Origin: an uncultured Paracoccaceae bacterium
Lineage (GTDB): Bacteria > Pseudomonadota > Alphaproteobacteria > Rhodobacterales > Rhodobacteraceae
NCBI GenBank assembly: GCA_937916485.1
Contig: CALFSV010000376.1
Span: forward strand, 1 to 7,961
Direction of reading: 5' to 3'
Length of the DNA: 7,961 nucleotides
Of this stretch, positions 6,003 through 7,961 are shown piece after piece; position 1 is the stretch's first letter, and each line of letters begins with the position of its first letter. The notes beneath the pieces are model-generated. The model was given only the letters and a program-made list of their open reading frames with translations. It had not been told where the DNA came from and ran no database searches. The translations under genes and the position numbers were made by a program.

Positions 6003-7043
6003 TCAGGGCTTGCTGTCGCGATATTCGTGGTCGTTGGCCCAGCGTGCCTGGAATTCGCGCTGGCTTTCGAGCACGCGGGCAAACCAGCCGCCGAGTTCCG
6101 CTGCGTTGGCATCTTCCCACTCGGTCGTGAGCTGCGCGACTTTCTCAAGCACCTGGTCATCGACCGTGATGAATTCAGAGCCCGCCTCCTCAAAGAACGT
6201 ATAGGCATCCGCATCTGAGTTGCCAGTCTGCTCATAAACCTGGTGCGCCCGGATATAGGCGGCCAGCTCAATCATGCGTTGGTTGCGCTCGCTGATGCTG
6301 TTCCAGACCTCCTGGTTGAAGCTGCACTCCATGACAACGGTGGATTGATGGAATCCTGGCAGGATGATGTAGGGCGCCACCTTGTGAAAGCCCGAGGACT
6401 GGTTCAGCGACAACGCCGACCATTCAACGGCGTCCACGACACCGCGTTCCAGGGCCTGATAGACTTCGGCACCCGGCGTTACGACAGTCGCGACCCCCAG
6501 GCCATCCGCGATTTCGGCCCAGGCACCGGCGGTACGCAACTTCAGGCCGTCGAAATCTTCGACCGTCCGGACGGGTTTGCTGGAGAACATGCCCCCTTCG
6601 CGCGGCACATAGGCGCAGGGCATGGACACGACCTCTGCAGTTTCAAGCCTCCATTCGCGCCAAAGCTCGTTGCCACCTGCTTGGCTAAGCCAGTGTTGCA
6701 TCTCCTCGGCGCTCAGACCGCCGGGGCGGCCTCCAAAAAGCACGCTCGTCTTGTCCGCCCCGTAGTCGTATCCACTGAAAGTGTGGCCGACTTCGGCGAC
6801 ACCGTTGCGAACCGTATCCGTCACCTGGAGCGGGCTACCCAAGGTGCCAGCCGTAAAGACTTCGATCGTGACTTCGCCGTCGGTCAGTTCGCCCACGAGA
6901 TCGGCGAAACCCTGCGCCCACTCCAGCGGCGGCCCGCCCCCCCAAGAAGTGGCCATACTAAGCCGTTGCTCCGCAAAGGCGGGCGTTCCGATTAGCAGGC
7001 AAGCTGCCACTGCGGGAGCAGTGAGTTGAATTGGCTTTCTCAT
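6003..7043 (-). CDS. dctP: TRAP transporter periplasmic solute-binding protein DctP (TakP-like)
   Basis: Periplasmic receptor that captures the substrate and hands it to DctQM. The start at 7043 gives 346 residues and is chosen over an in-frame ATG at 7121 for two reasons: GGGAGGA (7048-7054) stands five bases before it, and the protein then begins with a clean signal peptide. That peptide has basic residues at 2-3, a hydrophobic core at about 7-19 and probable cleavage after AFA (22-24). The longer version would start inside the promoter. Family features include LKLRTAG (167-173), where R170 is the conserved arginine that salt-bridges a substrate carboxylate, and EVYQALERGVVDAVEWS (193-209), very like the GxIYxALExGxIDATEW segment of the alpha-ketoacid receptor TakP. 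The ligand is therefore probably a carboxylate, perhaps a keto- or hydroxyacid, but this is inferred. Confidence 0.93.
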   Translation of the reverse strand: MRKPIQLTAPAVAACLLIGTPAFAEQRLSMATSWGGGPPLEWAQGFADLVGELTDGEVTIEVFTAGTLGSPLQVTDTVRNGVAEVGHTFSGYDYGADKTSVLFGGRPGGLSAEEMQHWLSQAGGNELWREWRLETAEVVSMPCAYVPREGGMFSSKPVRTVEDFDGLKLRTAGAWAEIADGLGVATVVTPGAEVYQALERGVVDAVEWSALSLNQSSGFHKVAPYIILPGFHQSTVVMECSFNQEVWNSISERNQRMIELAAYIRAHQVYEQTGNSDADAYTFFEEAGSEFITVDDQVLEKVAQLTTEWEDANAAELGGWFARVLESQREFQARWANDHEYRDSKP

Positions 7044-7093
7044 GTGATCCTCCCAATCGCACAACGCGACATATTTTCTTTTTCGACCCCCGC

Positions 7094-7121
7094 ACATTAG
7101 AAAATTCTTACGTTTTGTCAA
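7094..7121 (-). promoter_or_regulatory. Promoter of the TRAP operon
   Basis: On the minus strand a consensus TTGACA (7121-7116) is followed by a 16-base spacer and TAATGT (7099-7094) as a weak -10. This predicts a leader of about 45 bases before the dctP ATG. The AT-rich palindrome at 7120-7137 touches the -35 and extends upstream of it, a position from which a bound protein could repress or activate. The -35 is convincing; the -10 is less so. Confidence 0.45.
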
Positions 7122-7144
7122 TATAATATATTATATTTTATGAT
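7115..7144 (+). promoter_or_regulatory. Possible divergent promoter pointing into the insertion sequence
   Basis: On the + strand TTGTCA (7115-7120), an 18-base spacer and TATGAT (7139-7144) each match consensus at five of six positions. It is back-to-back with the dctP promoter and shares the palindrome. Such a promoter would be expected to serve a divergent gene, commonly the local regulator, but what now follows is the insertion sequence. It may therefore drive the transposase. Confidence 0.35.
7120..7137. promoter_or_regulatory. AT-rich palindromic operator candidate, copy 2 (TRAP operon)
   Basis: AATATAATATATTATATT is a perfect 18-base palindrome containing no G or C. The overlapping segment 7122-7140 matches 1426-1444 before the oxygenase operon at 16 of 19 bases. 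Both copies lie at promoters and beside a TTGAC. The most economical reading is one regulator, probably a dimeric repressor sensing the transported compound or a product, controlling both operons. Low base complexity makes chance similarity easier, but two such islands at just the two operon promoters of a GC-rich window are notable. Confidence 0.55.
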
Positions 7145-7961
7145 AACCCCGCCTCTTCGATGAGGCTGGTCTTAGAAAGCGGTATGCCTCTGATGATGTG
7201 ACCGCCCCCCGACGGCATCAATGTGCCAAGGTGGGTCTGCGATGATCCACAAAGGAGGACGGTCATGTCGGAGATTATTACGGTCGGGCTCGACCTGGCG
7301 AAGAATGTGTTCCAAGCGCACGGAGCCGATGCGTCGGGCCAAGCGGTGCTGCGCAAGAAGCTTCGAAGAGATCAGGTCCTTGAGTTTTTCGCGCGGCTGC
7401 CGTCCTGCGTCGTTGCCATGGAAGCGTGTGGTGGCGCGCATTTCTGGGGCCGCGAGATCAGCGAACTAGGCCATGAGGTGAAGCTCATTCCGCCTGCCTA
7501 CGTCAAGCCCTTCGTGAAGCGTCAGAAAAACGATGCGGCCGATGCCGAGGCGATTTGCGAAGCGGCGACGCGCCCGACGATGCGCTTCGTTCCGGTGAAG
7601 AGCGAGGAGACACAAGGCGCGGCCATGGTGTTTCGCGTGCGTGAACTTTTGATCCGGCAGCGGACCCAGGCCATCAATGCCCTGCGAGGCCATCTGAGCG
7701 AGTTCGGGCAGATCGTGCCGCAGGGGGCAGCGAATGCATCGAAGCTCATTGCAATTGTCGAAGAGCCGGAATGCAGTCTGCCTGCCGATGCCATCCCCAC
7801 GCTCAAGGTCCTGGTCGCGGCACTGGCGCAGCTGGAGGCACAGATAGTTAAGCTTGATGCCGAGATAACCCGTCGAGCTCAGGAGAACGAGGCCGCGCGA
7901 CGGCTGATGACGGTGCCGGGCATTGGTCCGCTGATCGCCACGGCGATCGCGACCCTTGCGC
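7145..7961 (+). mobile_element. IS110-family (IS1111-like group) insertion sequence, left part
   Basis: The element is recognised from its transposase, and its right end is outside the window. The left boundary cannot be fixed from sequence alone. It lies somewhere between the end of the AT-rich box (about 7140) and the transposase ribosome binding site at 7251, so 7145 is only an outer limit. Members of this group usually make no target duplication and have short inverted repeats set in from the ends, so no obvious terminal repeat is expected here. A small hairpin, GCCTC-TTCGAT-GAGGC (7151-7166), lies in the boundary zone and may be target or element end. The element sits just beyond the dctP promoter without disrupting it. 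Confidence 0.7.
7265..7961 (+). CDS. IS110-family DEDD transposase, N-terminal 232 codons (runs off window)
   Basis: Recombinase that moves the insertion sequence, using a RuvC-like DEDD catalytic domain together with a serine in the C-terminal domain. The visible part starts at ATG 7265, preceded by AAAGGAGG (7251-7258). It shows the catalytic pattern GLDLAKN (D10), MEACGG (E53) and KNDAADAEAI (D90, D93). A helical linker rich in charged residues follows (about 180-212), then VPGIGPLIATAIA (217-229), the beginning of the Transposase_20 domain. The frame is intact to the last base of the window. The segment AICEAATRPTMRFVPVKSE (96-114) closely resembles IS4321/IS5075-type transposases, which belong to the IS1111 group. 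The missing C-terminal part should contain the conserved serine. Confidence 0.92.
   Translation, partial: MSEIITVGLDLAKNVFQAHGADASGQAVLRKKLRRDQVLEFFARLPSCVVAMEACGGAHFWGREISELGHEVKLIPPAYVKPFVKRQKNDAADAEAICEAATRPTMRFVPVKSEETQGAAMVFRVRELLIRQRTQAINALRGHLSEFGQIVPQGAANASKLIAIVEEPECSLPADAIPTLKVLVAALAQLEAQIVKLDAEITRRAQENEAARRLMTVPGIGPLIATAIATLA

Noticed and set aside
6243..6995. A 250-residue open frame on the plus strand
   Set aside because: It is opposite the binding-protein gene and shows no family resemblance.
7044..7121. Longer N-terminus for dctP beginning at the ATG at 7121
   Set aside because: It would place the start in the operator, lack a ribosome binding site and bury the signal peptide 26 residues inside the protein.
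7145..7264. Bridge RNA gene upstream of the transposase
   Set aside because: The space is short and the transposase looks like the IS1111 group, which carries the RNA downstream; no convincing two-loop fold was seen by eye.

Overview
The window most resembles an alphaproteobacterium of the Rhodobacterales (Roseobacter) type. This rests on high GC with GC-rich third codon positions, a tripartite TRAP transporter with a TakP-like binding protein, and an IS110-family element. It is an inference from family resemblance; the window has no rRNA or other phylogenetic marker.

Layout. (1) Positions 1-1368, + strand: the nearly complete 3' part of an FAD-linked D-lactate/D-2-hydroxyacid dehydrogenase whose start lies before the window. 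(2) Positions 1369-1470: an intergenic stretch with a strong promoter set in a very AT-rich box. (3) Positions 1471-4052, + strand: a tight three-gene operon with a membrane di-iron oxygenase of the fatty-acid-desaturase fold, a small Rieske [2Fe-2S] ferredoxin and a FAD/NAD(P)H ferredoxin reductase. Together they form a complete electron chain, and the set matches the MocD-MocE-MocF rhizopine O-demethylation architecture. (4) Positions 7043-4066, - strand: a TRAP transporter operon in the order dctP, dctQ, dctM. It runs toward the oxygenase operon, and the two stop codons are only 13 bases apart. (5) Positions 7044-7264: the dctP promoter region, with a near-copy of the AT-rich box found before the oxygenase, followed by the left end of an insertion sequence. 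(6) From 7265 to the window end, + strand: the N-terminal 232 codons of an IS110-family (IS1111-like) DEDD transposase.

How the parts may work together. The binding protein and the DctQM permease would import a small carboxylate. The oxygenase-ferredoxin-reductase trio would hydroxylate or O-demethylate it (or a related compound) using O2 and NAD(P)H. The dehydrogenase upstream could oxidise a resulting 2-hydroxyacid. The substrate cannot be read from the sequence. The best direct evidence that the two convergent operons belong together is the shared AT-rich box (1426-1444 and 7122-7140, 16 of 19 bases identical) at both promoters. No regulator gene is present; the natural place for one, divergent from dctP, is now occupied by the insertion sequence.
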